Shown: positions 54,192 to 63,338, counted from the first letter of the stretch. The stretch: DNA of 64,000 bases from Candidatus Syntrophopropionicum ammoniitolerans (GCA_013201395.1 JABMJD010000002.1:98882-162881); one strand, 5' to 3'. A program made the numbers and translations. The notes: a model not told the origin generated them from the letters alone.

Positions 54192-55172
54192 TCAAAACTT
54201 TAGGTTTTTCAACCAGTCCCAATTATTCAGGTACCAGTCTACTGTTTTTCTTACACCTTCCTCCAGGCTAACTGCCGGTCTCCAGCCCAGTGTAGCCCTT
54301 GCTTTGCGGATACCGGCCCTGGCCCTGCTCCCCTGCATGCCGACCCCAGGTTCCAGGCAATTATGCATCACAGCCGATCGCCCGGTGTAAAGCTCAATCA
54401 ACCTGATTAGCTCTGAAAGCCGATGGGGGCTGTTGCTTCCTAGATTGATAATCTCGTAGCCGACGGGCTGTAGGGCAGCCACAGTGCCCCCGGCAGCATC
54501 TTCTATGTAAACAAAATCCCTGCCGGCAGCCGGGTCGCCACATATTTGCAGAGGGATACCGGACCCAATGCCCCTGACAAAACGAAGAACCTCCATGTCC
54601 GGCCTACCGGCCGGGCCGTAAACAGTAAAATAGCGCAGCACACTTACATCCAGGCTGTATAGGTGATGGTAGGCATGGGCCAGTGCTTCCGCCACCTTTT
54701 TTGAAGCCGCATAGGTTGATAAAGAGGTATTTGCCGGTTGCTGTTGCTCTCCTTCACCCGGTACCTTCTGCTCCGCACATAGTAATGAAGTGGAAGCAAG
54801 AACAAATTTGGCTGTACCACATTGCCGGCATAGTTCCAGCAAATTTAATGTCCCGCCGGCGTTAGTGGCAAAATAGGCGGAGGGGTTTTCCCGACTGCTG
54901 CATACGCTGATCCTGGCGGCCTCGTTAATAACAGCCGTCGGCCGGTAATCACGAAAAATAGCCCTGAGAGAGGCAAAATCCTCAATATCCGCTTGAAAAA
55001 ATGTAAAACGGAAATATTGTTCCAAAGCATCCAGACGCCAGAGTTTTAACCTGCTATCATAGTAATCATTTAGATTATCTATACCGATAACCCGATTCCC
55101 TTGTTCCAAGAGCATTTCGGCAACCCTGCTGCCAATAAAACCGGCCACCCCGGTGACAAAAACTACTTGCAT
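54192..55172 (-). CDS. NAD-dependent sugar epimerase (extended SDR, UDP-glucuronate 4-epimerase-like)
   Basis: The 326-residue protein begins with the nucleotide-binding VTGVAGFIGSRVAEMLL, has ASTSLLCAEQ with the active-site Ser/Thr, and the catalytic YAASK (about residue 162-166), and ends in the GIRKARATLGWRP element typical of UDP-glucuronate or UDP-glucose 4-epimerases. It probably interconverts a nucleotide sugar for cell-surface polysaccharide. GGGGGT lies 8 bases before the ATG. It converges on the glycosyltransferase gene. The exact sugar is unknown. Confidence 0.85.
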   Translation of the reverse strand: MQVVFVTGVAGFIGSRVAEMLLEQGNRVIGIDNLNDYYDSRLKLWRLDALEQYFRFTFFQADIEDFASLRAIFRDYRPTAVINEAARISVCSSRENPSAYFATNAGGTLNLLELCRQCGTAKFVLASTSLLCAEQKVPGEGEQQQPANTSLSTYAASKKVAEALAHAYHHLYSLDVSVLRYFTVYGPAGRPDMEVLRFVRGIGSGIPLQICGDPAAGRDFVYIEDAAGGTVAALQPVGYEIINLGSNSPHRLSELIRLIELYTGRSAVMHNCLEPGVGMQGSRARAGIRKARATLGWRPAVSLEEGVRKTVDWYLNNWDWLKNLKF

Positions 55173-55488
55173 GTGGTGTTACCCCCATTTTTAAATCTTT
55201 ATTTCCTTCCAATCGGTCAATAAATATGATCCTGGACAAGTCCGATACCATATTTAAATTCTATGCCCAACAGCCTGCAGAGTTGCCATAAAAACCGGCC
55301 CGCCAATTGCAAAAAGGCGCTTTAAATAGGACAATACCACCCCTGTTTCTAATTTGCTCCTTATGAAAATAAGGCCAAAACAATAGTTTTCTATGTTGTT
55401 TTTAGAGGTATTTTAGGGCAACTTGTCGAATTGATGGGGATAATAAAACGCAACCCGTTGCGTAATACCTGCGTAGGAGGTAAGAAGA
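55173..55488. other. Divergent intergenic region between the epimerase and HesB-like genes
   Basis: About 315 AT-rich bases. No gene or RNA seen. AGGAGG at 55474-55482 is the ribosome site for the HesB-like gene. Confidence 0.4.
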
Positions 55489-55779
55489 ATGCTCAATATC
55501 AACATTGAAACCGATGCCAAGGAATACCTTCTCAGTAATGGTGGCGCTGTAACCGTGCGAGCGATGGTAATGTCCGGCTGCCACGGCGTCACAAAAGAGC
55601 CTCTTCTATTTGCGGAGACACCGGAGGATATCGCAGATTACGATTTGGTTGTTGTGGACAGAGTTAAAGTCTACGTAGCTAAGGAATCTGTAATTGAGCC
55701 TGCCGGGGCCAAAATATACCTGGTGGGTGACAGTGCATACAAAGGTTTGGAGGTCAGCGGGCTAAGATACAGAATGTAA
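55489..55779 (+). CDS. HesB/IscA-like protein of the CC/Se-motif family
   Basis: The 96-residue protein resembles the short HesB-like family in which a Cys-Cys or Cys-Sec pair follows a glycine: here the motif is MSGCHGVTKEP (Cys at about residue 31), so a His stands where the second Cys or Sec is common. The fold is IscA-like (LNINIETDAKEYLLSNGG, YLVGDSAYKGLEVSGLRYRM), but the two C-terminal cysteines of true A-type Fe-S carriers are absent. AGGAGG lies 7 bases before the ATG. The function is not established. Confidence 0.7.
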   Translation: MLNINIETDAKEYLLSNGGAVTVRAMVMSGCHGVTKEPLLFAETPEDIADYDLVVVDRVKVYVAKESVIEPAGAKIYLVGDSAYKGLEVSGLRYRM

Positions 55780-55797
55780 CCCCTTATAAAAGGGGTG

Positions 55798-55833
55798 AAA
55801 AAAGCCCCTGGCGGATCTCTTCGCCATGGGCTA
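55798..55833 (-). terminator. Terminator after gatB
   Basis: On the minus strand AGCCCATGGCG pairs imperfectly with CGCCAGGGGCT and is followed by TTTTTTC, just past the gatB stop codon. Confidence 0.8.
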
Positions 55834-55854
55834 TAAAAACCTGCTGTCGGATCG

Positions 55855-57297
55855 CTATTTAGCCAACCTTTCCCGCAACATAGAATTAACAGCGCCGGGA
55901 TTGGCCTGGCCTTTGGTGGCCTTCATCACCTGGCCGACCAAGAAACCGATGGCCTGCTCTTTACCGGACTGGAAATCCGCCACTGGTTTGGGGTTTTTGC
56001 CAATTACTTCAGCAATAATCTCGGCTAGCCGGTCCACGTCAGATATTTGAGACAGGCCCTTTTCTTTTACTATTTGTTGCGGTTCCCGGCCTTCCTGGAA
56101 CATTACTGCAAACACCTTTTTGCCCATCTTATTACTAATAGTGCCTTTGTCAATTAACTGCAGCAGAGAAGCCAGTCCCCCCGGGGTAACCTTCGATTCA
56201 CCCAATTCCATACCACGGGCATTTAACAGCCTCAGCAACTCACCCATAATCCAATTGCTAATTTTTTTGGCATCCTCGTATTTTTCCAGCGTGGCCTCAA
56301 AAAACTCCGCTAAAGACAAAGAACTGGTGATCACCCCGGCATCATAGTCGGGTAGGCCATGTTCATCCACCAGGCGTCTGCGACGGGCGTCGGGCAGCTC
56401 CGGTATAGTAGCTCGCATATTTTCAACCCAATCCGCCGTCAGCTCCACCGGAGCAATTTCCTGTTCAATAAAACACCTGTAATCAACATCTTCCTTGCTG
56501 CGCATGGCCATGGTGATACCCTGGCTTTCATCCCAGGTGCGAGTCTCCTGGGTTACACTATCCCCTTCTTCCAGAACCTCTATTTGTCTTTCCACTTCAT
56601 ACTCAATAGCCCGCTGTACGGCACGGAAAGAATTCATGTTTTTTATTTCTGCTTTAGCACCCAGGATGGCGCTGCCTGATGGACGCACGGAAATGTTAGC
56701 ATCACAACGTAGGGAACCCTCTTCCATTTTCACATCGGAAACACCGGTATACTCCAGGATAGCCTTCAGCTTCTCCAGGTAGGCTTTGGCTTCGGCCCCA
56801 GAACGAAGCTCCGGTTCCGACACAATTTCCACCAGAGGAACGCCGGAGCGGTTGTAATCCACAAATGAAGCGCGGGAAGTCATAATTGAACCACTGGCAT
56901 GGACCAGTTTCCCCGGATCTTCCTCAATATGAACCCGGTTGATGTTAACGCGTTTGTCCCGGTCTTCCGCCTTGATATCTAAATAGCCCTGAACGGCGAT
57001 GGGCTGGAAAACCTGGGTAATCTGAAATCCCTTGGGTAAGTCCGGATAATAGTAGTTCTTCCGATCAAACCAGGTATCGGTATTAATTTGACAGTTTAAA
57101 GCCAGTCCGGCCCTGGCGGCCAACTCTACAGCCTTTTTATTCAAAACGCCGGTACTACCGGGTAGTCCCAGGCAAACTGGACATACTTGCGTATTGGGTG
57201 CCTGGCCGAATTCCGTGGAACAGCCACAGAATAGTTTTGTTTTCGTTTTCAGCTCCACGTGCACCTCTAAACCAATAACCGCCTCATATCTATCCAT
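55855..57297 (-). CDS. gatB: Asp/Glu-tRNA amidotransferase subunit B
   Basis: GatB phosphorylates and transamidates Glu-tRNA-Gln or Asp-tRNA-Asn. The 480-residue protein has [22 protein letters not shown] near the start (shown in part: [19 protein letters not shown]) with the conserved HVEL and cysteines, [20 protein letters not shown] and [16 protein letters not shown]. The C-terminal YqeY-like tail that binds tRNA is present. GGGGTT precedes the ATG. It is 9 bases downstream of gatA in a gatC-gatA-gatB operon. It looks fully intact, unlike its partner GatA. Confidence 0.97.
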   Translation of the reverse strand: MDRYEAVIGLEVHVELKTKTKLFCGCSTEFGQAPNTQVCPVCLGLPGSTGVLNKKAVELAARAGLALNCQINTDTWFDRKNYYYPDLPKGFQITQVFQPIAVQGYLDIKAEDRDKRVNINRVHIEEDPGKLVHASGSIMTSRASFVDYNRSGVPLVEIVSEPELRSGAEAKAYLEKLKAILEYTGVSDVKMEEGSLRCDANISVRPSGSAILGAKAEIKNMNSFRAVQRAIEYEVERQIEVLEEGDSVTQETRTWDESQGITMAMRSKEDVDYRCFIEQEIAPVELTADWVENMRATIPELPDARRRRLVDEHGLPDYDAGVITSSLSLAEFFEATLEKYEDAKKISNWIMGELLRLLNARGMELGESKVTPGGLASLLQLIDKGTISNKMGKKVFAVMFQEGREPQQIVKEKGLSQISDVDRLAEIIAEVIGKNPKPVADFQSGKEQAIGFLVGQVMKATKGQANPGAVNSMLRERLAK

Positions 57298-57306
57298 CTT
57301 AACCCC

Positions 57307-58698
57307 CTATGGTTTGTTCTTATGCTTTGTATTTTCCTGCCAAGTATAGCCCACCCGCAGCAGCACTTCCTCGTCAAAATGGCGGGCCATGAACTGCAGC
57401 CCCACCGGTAGCCCATCCACCAAACCAAAAGGTAAGGACAGGGACGGTAAGCCGGCCAGATTGGCAGCTACATCGCAGGTTGCGGATAAGTCCGCCGCCG
57501 GGTCACAGCAGGCTATCCCGGAGCCGGTAGGCGCCAACAGACAGTCACATTTTTCAAAGACTCGTTCGAAATCCTGCTGCACCAGAGTACGTGTTTTGAG
57601 GGCCTTGACATAGTAATCGTCGTAATTAGCAGCACTTAGTACATAGGTACCCAGCATAATACGTGTTTTCACAGCCCTGCCAAAACCCCGGCCGCGGCTT
57701 TTGCTGAACATACCCTGCACATCTTCATCGTCCACCCTAAAACCATACCTGACACCATCATAACGGGCCAAGTTGGAACTGGCTTCAGCCGCCGAAATGA
57801 TGTAATGTGCCGGTAGGGCGTAGGCGGTATGGGGCATGGACACCTCTCTGCAAATAGCCCCCAGCTCCGCCAACCGGTCTGCTGCCTGCCGCACTACTGC
57901 TGCCGATTGGGGCTCTACATGAGCTAGATATTCCAGCGGCAAGCCAACCTTTAATCCCCTGACGTCATTGATCAGACATTTTCTGTAGTCGGGCACCTTC
58001 ACAGCAGCTGCTGTGGAATCCCTGGCGTCATGACCGCAGATAGCATTTAAAACCAGGGCCAGATCCTGCATATCCCGTACCAGAGGACCAATTTGATCAA
58101 GGGAAGAGGCATAAGAGATTAGGCCATAGCGGGAAACGCGGCCATAGGTAGGTTTAAGCCCGATAACACCACAACGGGCCGCCGACTGGCGCAGTGAACC
58201 CTCAGTATCGGCACCGAGAACAAAAGCTGCTTCCCCCGCCGCTACCGCAGCAGCCCCTCCATCGGAACGGGAAGCCGGCGCCTGGGGCCCACGTTCCTCA
58301 TCTGCAGGCCCAATGGAGAACTCATCCATATTACATTTACCCATCAGTATCGCACCCGTGTCTTTTAACCTGGATACCACCTCCGCATCATAGGGAGGGA
58401 TAAAATTGTACAACATGTGGGAAGCACAGGTGGTTTTTACACCCATCGTACAAATATTATCTATAATGGCCATGGGAACCCCCGCCAGTGAAGATAGCTC
58501 TTCGCCCGCCGCCCGCCTGTCATCAACAGCCCGGGCCTGATCCAGTGCTGCCTCCGCCGTTACCGTTACCATGGCCTTGACCCTATCTTCCGTCCGGTTA
58601 ATACATTCCAGATGGGCCCGGGTTATTTCCTCGCTACTGACCTCTTTCCTGGCCATCAGTTCACTCAGCCGGTAAACCGGCAATGTATGTAGATCCAT
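57307..58698 (-). CDS. gatA: GatA-like amidase subunit with degenerate active site
   Basis: GatA normally hydrolyses glutamine to give ammonia to GatB, using a Lys-cisSer-Ser triad (Lys79, Ser154, Ser178 in S. aureus). Here position 79 is Ile (PMAIIDNICT), the PGGSSGGSA loop is replaced by PASRSDGGA so the cis-Ser aligns with Arg144, and only the nucleophile Ser168 (DTEGSLRQ) remains. About ten residues are missing before this loop and the DxxT stretch ahead of NLAGLP is shortened. Scaffold segments (LPAHYIISAAEASSNLARYD, VKTRIMLGTYVLS) are well kept. GGAGG precedes the ATG. It is likely a pseudoenzyme subunit in the gatCAB operon. Confidence 0.9.
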   Translation of the reverse strand: MDLHTLPVYRLSELMARKEVSSEEITRAHLECINRTEDRVKAMVTVTAEAALDQARAVDDRRAAGEELSSLAGVPMAIIDNICTMGVKTTCASHMLYNFIPPYDAEVVSRLKDTGAILMGKCNMDEFSIGPADEERGPQAPASRSDGGAAAVAAGEAAFVLGADTEGSLRQSAARCGVIGLKPTYGRVSRYGLISYASSLDQIGPLVRDMQDLALVLNAICGHDARDSTAAAVKVPDYRKCLINDVRGLKVGLPLEYLAHVEPQSAAVVRQAADRLAELGAICREVSMPHTAYALPAHYIISAAEASSNLARYDGVRYGFRVDDEDVQGMFSKSRGRGFGRAVKTRIMLGTYVLSAANYDDYYVKALKTRTLVQQDFERVFEKCDCLLAPTGSGIACCDPAADLSATCDVAANLAGLPSLSLPFGLVDGLPVGLQFMARHFDEEVLLRVGYTWQENTKHKNKP

Positions 58699-58712
58699 AT
58701 GGTACCTCCTGT

Positions 58713-58997
58713 TTAAACAATACGGGGCACAACAAAAGCCCCATCCTCTACCTCCGGCCCATTGGCCAGGACTTGTTCCCGTTCCAGGCCCGGCTGCAAG
58801 GCGTCCTCCCGCAGGACATTCTTTATTGGTCGGACGTGCAGGGCGGGCTTTACGGCACCTGTATCTAATTCCTCCAACACTGTCAAGTAACCAAGTATTT
58901 CATTTAAGGATTTTGTGCAGATTGTTAGATCATCTGCAGTCAAATCAAGCCGGCTTAAAAAAGCCAGCTGCCCAACGTCTTTTCCACTTATTTGCAT
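58713..58997 (-). CDS. gatC: Asp/Glu-tRNA amidotransferase subunit C
   Basis: GatC wraps around GatA and GatB and stabilises the complex. The protein of about 94 residues has the family pattern VGQLAFLSRLDLTADDL, LNEILGYLTVLEELDT, HVRPIKNVLREDAL and the C-terminal LANGPEVEDGAFVVPRIV. I chose the ATG at 58997, about 11 bases after GGAGG; a TTG at 59006 is possible. It is the first gene of gatCAB; gatA follows by 14 bases. Confidence 0.95.
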   Translation of the reverse strand: MQISGKDVGQLAFLSRLDLTADDLTICTKSLNEILGYLTVLEELDTGAVKPALHVRPIKNVLREDALQPGLEREQVLANGPEVEDGAFVVPRIV

Positions 58998-59131
58998 GGT
59001 ACACAAGTCCTCCCCGCCTGGTTATTTGTGGTTTTTCGACAATCATACAACCTTTATTATAATAAAAAAGGTGCTATGTTACAATTATCGCCAAAACAAA
59101 TCCCATTCTACACCCTTGAGACTTTTACTAG

Positions 59132-59160
59132 TTGTTTACTGTCGAATATTGCTGTATAAT
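59132..59160 (+). promoter_or_regulatory. Promoter upstream of the livJ leader
   Basis: TTGTTT at 59132-59137 and a perfect TATAAT at 59155-59160 are 17 bases apart. Transcription would start near 59167, about 300 bases before livJ. Confidence 0.55.
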
Positions 59161-59230
59161 ATTTCATTATAATCAGATTTTGTTGTGGGGGGTTTAGTGC
59201 TGGTTCCGCCTCCGTTAACTAATAAATAAT

Positions 59231-59262
59231 CAAGCCCTTGTGGACACGCAAAGGCTTATTTT
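59231..59262 (+). terminator. Terminator-like hairpin in the livJ leader
   Basis: AAGCC (59232-59236) and TTG (59238-59240) pair with CAA (59249-59251) and GGCTT (59253-59257), with one internal mismatch, followed by ATTTTC. Either a leader attenuator or the end of a short RNA that starts at the 59132 promoter. Confidence 0.45.
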
Positions 59263-59371
59263 CTTGTCATGACCGCGAATAATGTCATATTTCGTAGAAT
59301 TTAGGGATGTTCAACTAGCTGAATAGTAGTACAATGTTCACAAGTGTAAATTTCGCGGCCGGGGGTAATAA

Positions 59372-59396
59372 CCCCTGCTGGGACAAGTAGCAGGGG
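59372..59396 (+). other. Strong hairpin in the livJ 5' leader
   Basis: CCCCTGCT pairs with AGCAGGGG around a nine-base loop. It is followed by AAAAATTT, not by T residues, so it is not a terminator in this direction. It may be part of a structured leader; no known riboswitch class matches. Confidence 0.5.
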
Positions 59397-59466
59397 AAAA
59401 ATTTAAATCCAGGACTTGTGACCGGACTACGGTTATTAAGATCAAAACAAAAGAGGAGGAAGAAGG

Positions 59467-60645
59467 ATGAGGATTGGCAAGAGAATAGCCTTGCTGGTGA
59501 TGGTGCTGTTTGTTTTCAGCATTGCAGCAGCAGGTTGCGGCGGGGGGACTGAGACAGATGATCCGGCCGGAGACGTGATCAAAGTAGGTGTTAACGTTGA
59601 ACTATCCGGCGGTACGGCTAGCTATGGAACCAACGCCAGAGACGGTGCCCTGCTGGCAATCGAACAGATTAACAAAGACGGCGGCGTGCTGGGTATGCAG
59701 CTCAAACCTATTGAAAGGGACAACAAGTCCATTGCTGACGAGGCTATGAGTATCAGCGCTGCATTGGTTGGTGAAAATATTGTGGCCCAGATCGGGCCCC
59801 TGACCAGTGGTGATGTGGCCGGCAGCACACCGGTGATGATGGAGAATAAGGTTCCCCTCATTGCCCCGGCAGCTACGGCAGCCAACGTAACTGTTGATGA
59901 CAAAACCGGTGAAACCAGGGATTATATTTTCCGGGTTTGCTTTATTGACCCCTTCCAGGGTACCTTGATGGCTAAATTTGCTGCAGAAGATATGAATGCT
60001 ACAAAAGCTGTTATTTATTGTGACAACTCCAGTGATTACGGCAAAGGCCTGGCTCAATATTTTGAAAAGACCTTTACGGAAAATGGCGGTACCATCCTGG
60101 CCCAAGAAGGTTTCGTCAAGGATGACCGTGATTTCAGGGCTGCCTTGACCAAAATCAAAGGGTTAAATCCGGACTTTATTTATGTCCCCGGCTATTACCA
60201 GGAAGTAGCTCCCCTGATTAAACAGGCCCGGGAACTGGGCATCACCGCCCCTATCGGCGGCTGTGACGGCTGGGATTCTCCGGACATGGTCAGTGTAGCC
60301 GGCAATGAAGCCTTAAACAACAGTTTCTTTACCAACCACTATTCTTCACAGGATAAAGACCCACAGGTGGTAGAATTTGTAGAAGCCTTCAAAGCCAAGT
60401 ACAACAAAGAACCGGATGCCTTTGCCGCCCTCGGCTATGACTCGGTGCAAATTATGGTACAGGGTCTAAAGGACGCCGGTGAGGCTGATTCAGTCAAATT
60501 AAAAGAAGCACTGGAAAAAATCACAGACTTTGCTGGTATTACCGGCAACATGAGTATCGACGAACAACATAACCCGGTTAAAGCCGGTGTCATCCTTGAA
60601 TTCAAAGATGGCCAGCAGGTTATGAAAACACGTATTCAGCCTTAG
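59467..60645 (+). CDS. livJ: Branched-chain amino-acid ABC transporter substrate-binding lipoprotein
   Basis: A lipoprotein signal ends in AAAGC (Cys about residue 24). The mature domain is a type I periplasmic-binding fold with VIKVGVNVELSGGTASYGTNARDG and AIEQINKDGGVLG, and later FYFPG-like features (PDFIYVPGYYQEVAPLIKQA) of the LivJ/LivK family that captures leucine, isoleucine, valine or related amides. Length is 392 residues. GAGGAGG precedes the ATG. It heads the livJHMGF operon. The exact ligand cannot be assigned from sequence. Confidence 0.95.
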   Translation: MRIGKRIALLVMVLFVFSIAAAGCGGGTETDDPAGDVIKVGVNVELSGGTASYGTNARDGALLAIEQINKDGGVLGMQLKPIERDNKSIADEAMSISAALVGENIVAQIGPLTSGDVAGSTPVMMENKVPLIAPAATAANVTVDDKTGETRDYIFRVCFIDPFQGTLMAKFAAEDMNATKAVIYCDNSSDYGKGLAQYFEKTFTENGGTILAQEGFVKDDRDFRAALTKIKGLNPDFIYVPGYYQEVAPLIKQARELGITAPIGGCDGWDSPDMVSVAGNEALNNSFFTNHYSSQDKDPQVVEFVEAFKAKYNKEPDAFAALGYDSVQIMVQGLKDAGEADSVKLKEALEKITDFAGITGNMSIDEQHNPVKAGVILEFKDGQQVMKTRIQP

Positions 60646-60721
60646 GATACGGTAACAGGTATTTTCGGGAAGAGAGGGGCACACCTCTCTTCCTGTTCTT
60701 CCCGTTTAAACATGGAGGGAT

Positions 60722-61612
60722 GTGGCAGATTTGCTTGAATTTACCCAACAAATAGTCAATGGCTTATCCCTTGGCGCCATATATGCATTAATTGCCCTCG
60801 GTTACACCATGGTCTATGGCATCATCAAACTAATCAACTTTGCTCATGGGGACATCATGATGGTTGGGGCCCTGGTGAGTTATTTCTCACTGACACTTTT
60901 GGGGACCAACATTTTTGTTGCCATGGCGGCGGCTATGATTGCCTGTGCCGTATTTGGCGTTTTGATTGAAAAAATAGCCTACCGCCCCCTGCGTAACTCC
61001 ACCCGTATCGCGGCGTTGATTACGGCCATTGGCGTGTCGCTATTTTTGGAGTATTTTACTATCTTCATTTTTGGGCCTGCCCAGAAGGTATTCCCCGCAT
61101 CAGCCTTCCCGATTAAAGCCTATGCACTAGGTGGACTATCTGTTTTAAATAAGGACGTCTTTGTCTTTGTTTCCGCAGTAGTACTGATGATAATCCTGCA
61201 GTACATCATTAAATGGACAAAAACCGGTAAAGCCATGCGGGCCGTATCCCTTGATCAGGAAGCAGCAGTCCTTATGGGTATCAGCGTGGACAAAACAATC
61301 TCCATTACCTTTGCCATCGGCTCTGCCTTAGCTGCCGCGGCAGGTGTAATGTTAGGTATTTATTATAATACAGTTAACCCGTTAATGGGCATTATCCCCG
61401 GGCTGAAAGCTTTTGTGGCTGCAGTACTAGGCGGCATCGGCATTATCCCCGGCGCAATGGTCGGCGGTTTTGTTATGGGCCTTTTAGAAACTATGGTCAG
61501 CGGTTATGGCAACAGCCTTTACCGGGACGCCGTTGCCTTTGGTGTACTAATATTTATTTTGCTAATTAAGCCCAGCGGTATTTTTGGTGAAGACACCGGC
61601 GAAAAAGTGTAG
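60722..61612 (+). CDS. livH: Branched-chain amino-acid ABC transporter permease LivH
   Basis: LivH is one of two membrane subunits. The 296-residue protein has about eight helices and begins with the family segment LLEFTQQIVNGLSLGAIYALIALGYTMVYG (shown in part: NGLSLGAIYALIALGYTM), then MRAVSLDQEAAVLMGI, the cytoplasmic loop contacting the ATPases. The start is a GTG at 60722, 3 bases after GGAGGGAT-like sequence. It lies 76 bases after livJ and 9 bases before livM. Confidence 0.95.
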   Translation: MADLLEFTQQIVNGLSLGAIYALIALGYTMVYGIIKLINFAHGDIMMVGALVSYFSLTLLGTNIFVAMAAAMIACAVFGVLIEKIAYRPLRNSTRIAALITAIGVSLFLEYFTIFIFGPAQKVFPASAFPIKAYALGGLSVLNKDVFVFVSAVVLMIILQYIIKWTKTGKAMRAVSLDQEAAVLMGISVDKTISITFAIGSALAAAAGVMLGIYYNTVNPLMGIIPGLKAFVAAVLGGIGIIPGAMVGGFVMGLLETMVSGYGNSLYRDAVAFGVLIFILLIKPSGIFGEDTGEKV

Positions 61613-61621
61613 GTGAATTAA

Positions 61622-62572
61622 ATGCAGAAGGTAAACAACAAATGGCTAAAACTCGGCATCGAGGTAGTGGTACTGGCAGCATTATTTACCCTGGTACAAT
61701 ACCTGATCACAGCGGGTCTGCTTAAACAATATTATCAGATTAGTCTGGCATCTATGTGCATTAACGTTACCCTGGCAGTCAGCTTGAGCTTAATTAACGG
61801 TTTTACGGGGCAGTTGTCCCTGGGACATGCCGGATTTATGGCAGTGGGAGCCTATATTGCAGCCATAATGACCAATATGCTGGATCTTCCCTTTATTACC
61901 GGGATACTGGCCGCCATGCTGGGGGCGGGACTGGCCGGCTTTATCATTGGTGTCCCTACACTGAGGCTAAAGGGGGACTATTTGGCCATTGCTACCCTGG
62001 CTTTTGGTGAAATTATTCGGGTCACCCTGCAGAATATAGGCTATGTAAACGGACCGGCCGGTATTATGGGGATCCCCAAATTTGCCACCTGGCCCTGGCT
62101 GTTCGGTGGAGCCATAGTAACCATTGTGGTCATAGTCAACCTGATTAATTCCAGTTATGGCCGGGCTATAATATCAATTCGTGAAGATGAAACAGCATCG
62201 GAGCTAATGGGCATTAACACCACCAAATATAAGGTGCTGGCTTTTGTGGTCGGTGCCGGCTTTGCCGGACTGGCCGGGGCCCTCTATGCCCACTACTTTT
62301 ATATTATCAAACCGGAAACCTTTAACTTCCTGAAGTCATTCGACATACTGGTGATGGTAGTGCTGGGTGGGCTGGGGAGCACCACCGGAGCAATCATTGC
62401 CGCTGTGTTTGTTACTGCCTTGACGGCGGCTCTGCAGTCCTTCCCGGCCATCAGGATGGTTTTATATGCCTTAATACTGATTATCGTGATGATCTACCGT
62501 CCACAGGGATTGATGGGGAACAAGGAGCTGAGCCTGCGAACATTTGGTAGGATTTGGGGTGGACGACATTAA
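61622..62572 (+). CDS. livM: Branched-chain amino-acid ABC transporter permease LivM
   Basis: LivM is the second permease subunit. The 316-residue protein shows NGFTGQLSLGHAGFMAVGAY, PTLRLKGDYLAIATLAFGEI and the loop RAIISIREDETASELMGIN typical of LivM, with eight or more helices. AGGTGA lies 6 bases before the ATG. It forms one transcription unit with livH, livG and livF. The gene ends (TAA at 62570-62572) inside the livG start region. Confidence 0.95.
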   Translation: MQKVNNKWLKLGIEVVVLAALFTLVQYLITAGLLKQYYQISLASMCINVTLAVSLSLINGFTGQLSLGHAGFMAVGAYIAAIMTNMLDLPFITGILAAMLGAGLAGFIIGVPTLRLKGDYLAIATLAFGEIIRVTLQNIGYVNGPAGIMGIPKFATWPWLFGGAIVTIVVIVNLINSSYGRAIISIREDETASELMGINTTKYKVLAFVVGAGFAGLAGALYAHYFYIIKPETFNFLKSFDILVMVVLGGLGSTTGAIIAAVFVTALTAALQSFPAIRMVLYALILIIVMIYRPQGLMGNKELSLRTFGRIWGGRH

Positions 62573-62576
62573 CTTA

Positions 62577-63335
62577 ATGGAAATAAGTAAATTAGAAAAA
62601 TCCTTTGGCGGCCTTAATGCTGTTCAGGACTTTAATTTCCACATCGCAGAAAATGAGCTGGTAGGCCTAATTGGACCCAACGGTGCCGGGAAAACCACCG
62701 TCTTCAACTTGATTACCGGGGTTTACAAACCGGATAATGGTTGCATCATGTTCAGGGATGAAAATCTAGTAGGAATGGCCCCCCACACCATTTGCACCAA
62801 GGGTATCGCCAGGACCTTTCAGAACATCCGCTTGTTCAACGATCTCAGTGTGTTGGACAACGTGAAAATAGCCGCCCATAAAAATGTACCTTACAGCTTA
62901 ATGGGGGCCGTTTTCCGCACCCCCGGCTATTTTCGGGGGGAAAGCGAAATAGAGGCGGAAGCCCTGCACTACTTGGAAATATTTAACCTGAGAAATAAAA
63001 AGGATGAACTGGCCAGAAACCTGCCTTATGGTGAACAACGGCGTATTGAAATTGTCCGCGCTCTGGCCACCAGACCCCTGCTGCTAATTTTAGATGAACC
63101 GGCAGCCGGGATGAACCCGCAGGAAACCCAGGCGTTAATGGAATTAATTCGTTATATTAGAAAAGAATTTAATTTGACCATTCTGCTCATTGAGCACGAC
63201 ATGTCCCTGGTTATGGGGGTATGCGAGCGCCTGTACGTGCTGGACTATGGACAAATAATCGCTGAGGGAACTCCGGCGGAAATACGTGCTGACAAGAGGG
63301 TAATTGAAGCATATCTGGGGGAGGATGTTGGATAA
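62577..63335 (+). CDS. livG: Branched-chain amino-acid ABC transporter ATPase LivG
   Basis: LivG is one of two ATPases. Walker A GPNGAGKTT (about residue 32-40), the LivG-specific ARTFQNIRLFNDLSVLDNVKIA (shown in part: RTFQNIRLFNDLSVLDNV), the signature-like LPYGEQRRIEIVRAL and Walker B LLILDEPAAGMN are present. The start is uncertain: ATG 62577 has no ribosome site, whereas GGGGTGG is 5 bases before an in-frame ATT at 62568 that overlaps the livM stop. A TTG at 62544 is also in frame. The product begins MEISKLEKSFGGLNAV by the ATG. Confidence 0.93.
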   Translation: MEISKLEKSFGGLNAVQDFNFHIAENELVGLIGPNGAGKTTVFNLITGVYKPDNGCIMFRDENLVGMAPHTICTKGIARTFQNIRLFNDLSVLDNVKIAAHKNVPYSLMGAVFRTPGYFRGESEIEAEALHYLEIFNLRNKKDELARNLPYGEQRRIEIVRALATRPLLLILDEPAAGMNPQETQALMELIRYIRKEFNLTILLIEHDMSLVMGVCERLYVLDYGQIIAEGTPAEIRADKRVIEAYLGEDVG

Positions 63336-63338
63336 ACC

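Larger units (their letters stand above)
58998..59466. other. Intergenic region upstream of livJ and gatC
   Basis: About 470 bases with no coding gene. It has a promoter (59132-59160), a terminator-like hairpin (59231-59262) and a second strong hairpin (59372-59396) in the livJ leader, described separately. Confidence 0.45.

Noticed and set aside
59221..59262. A c-di-GMP (GEMM) riboswitch in the livJ leader
   Set aside because: GGACACGCAAAGG resembles part of GEMM, but the rest of the conserved fold is absent; the hairpin looks like a terminator.
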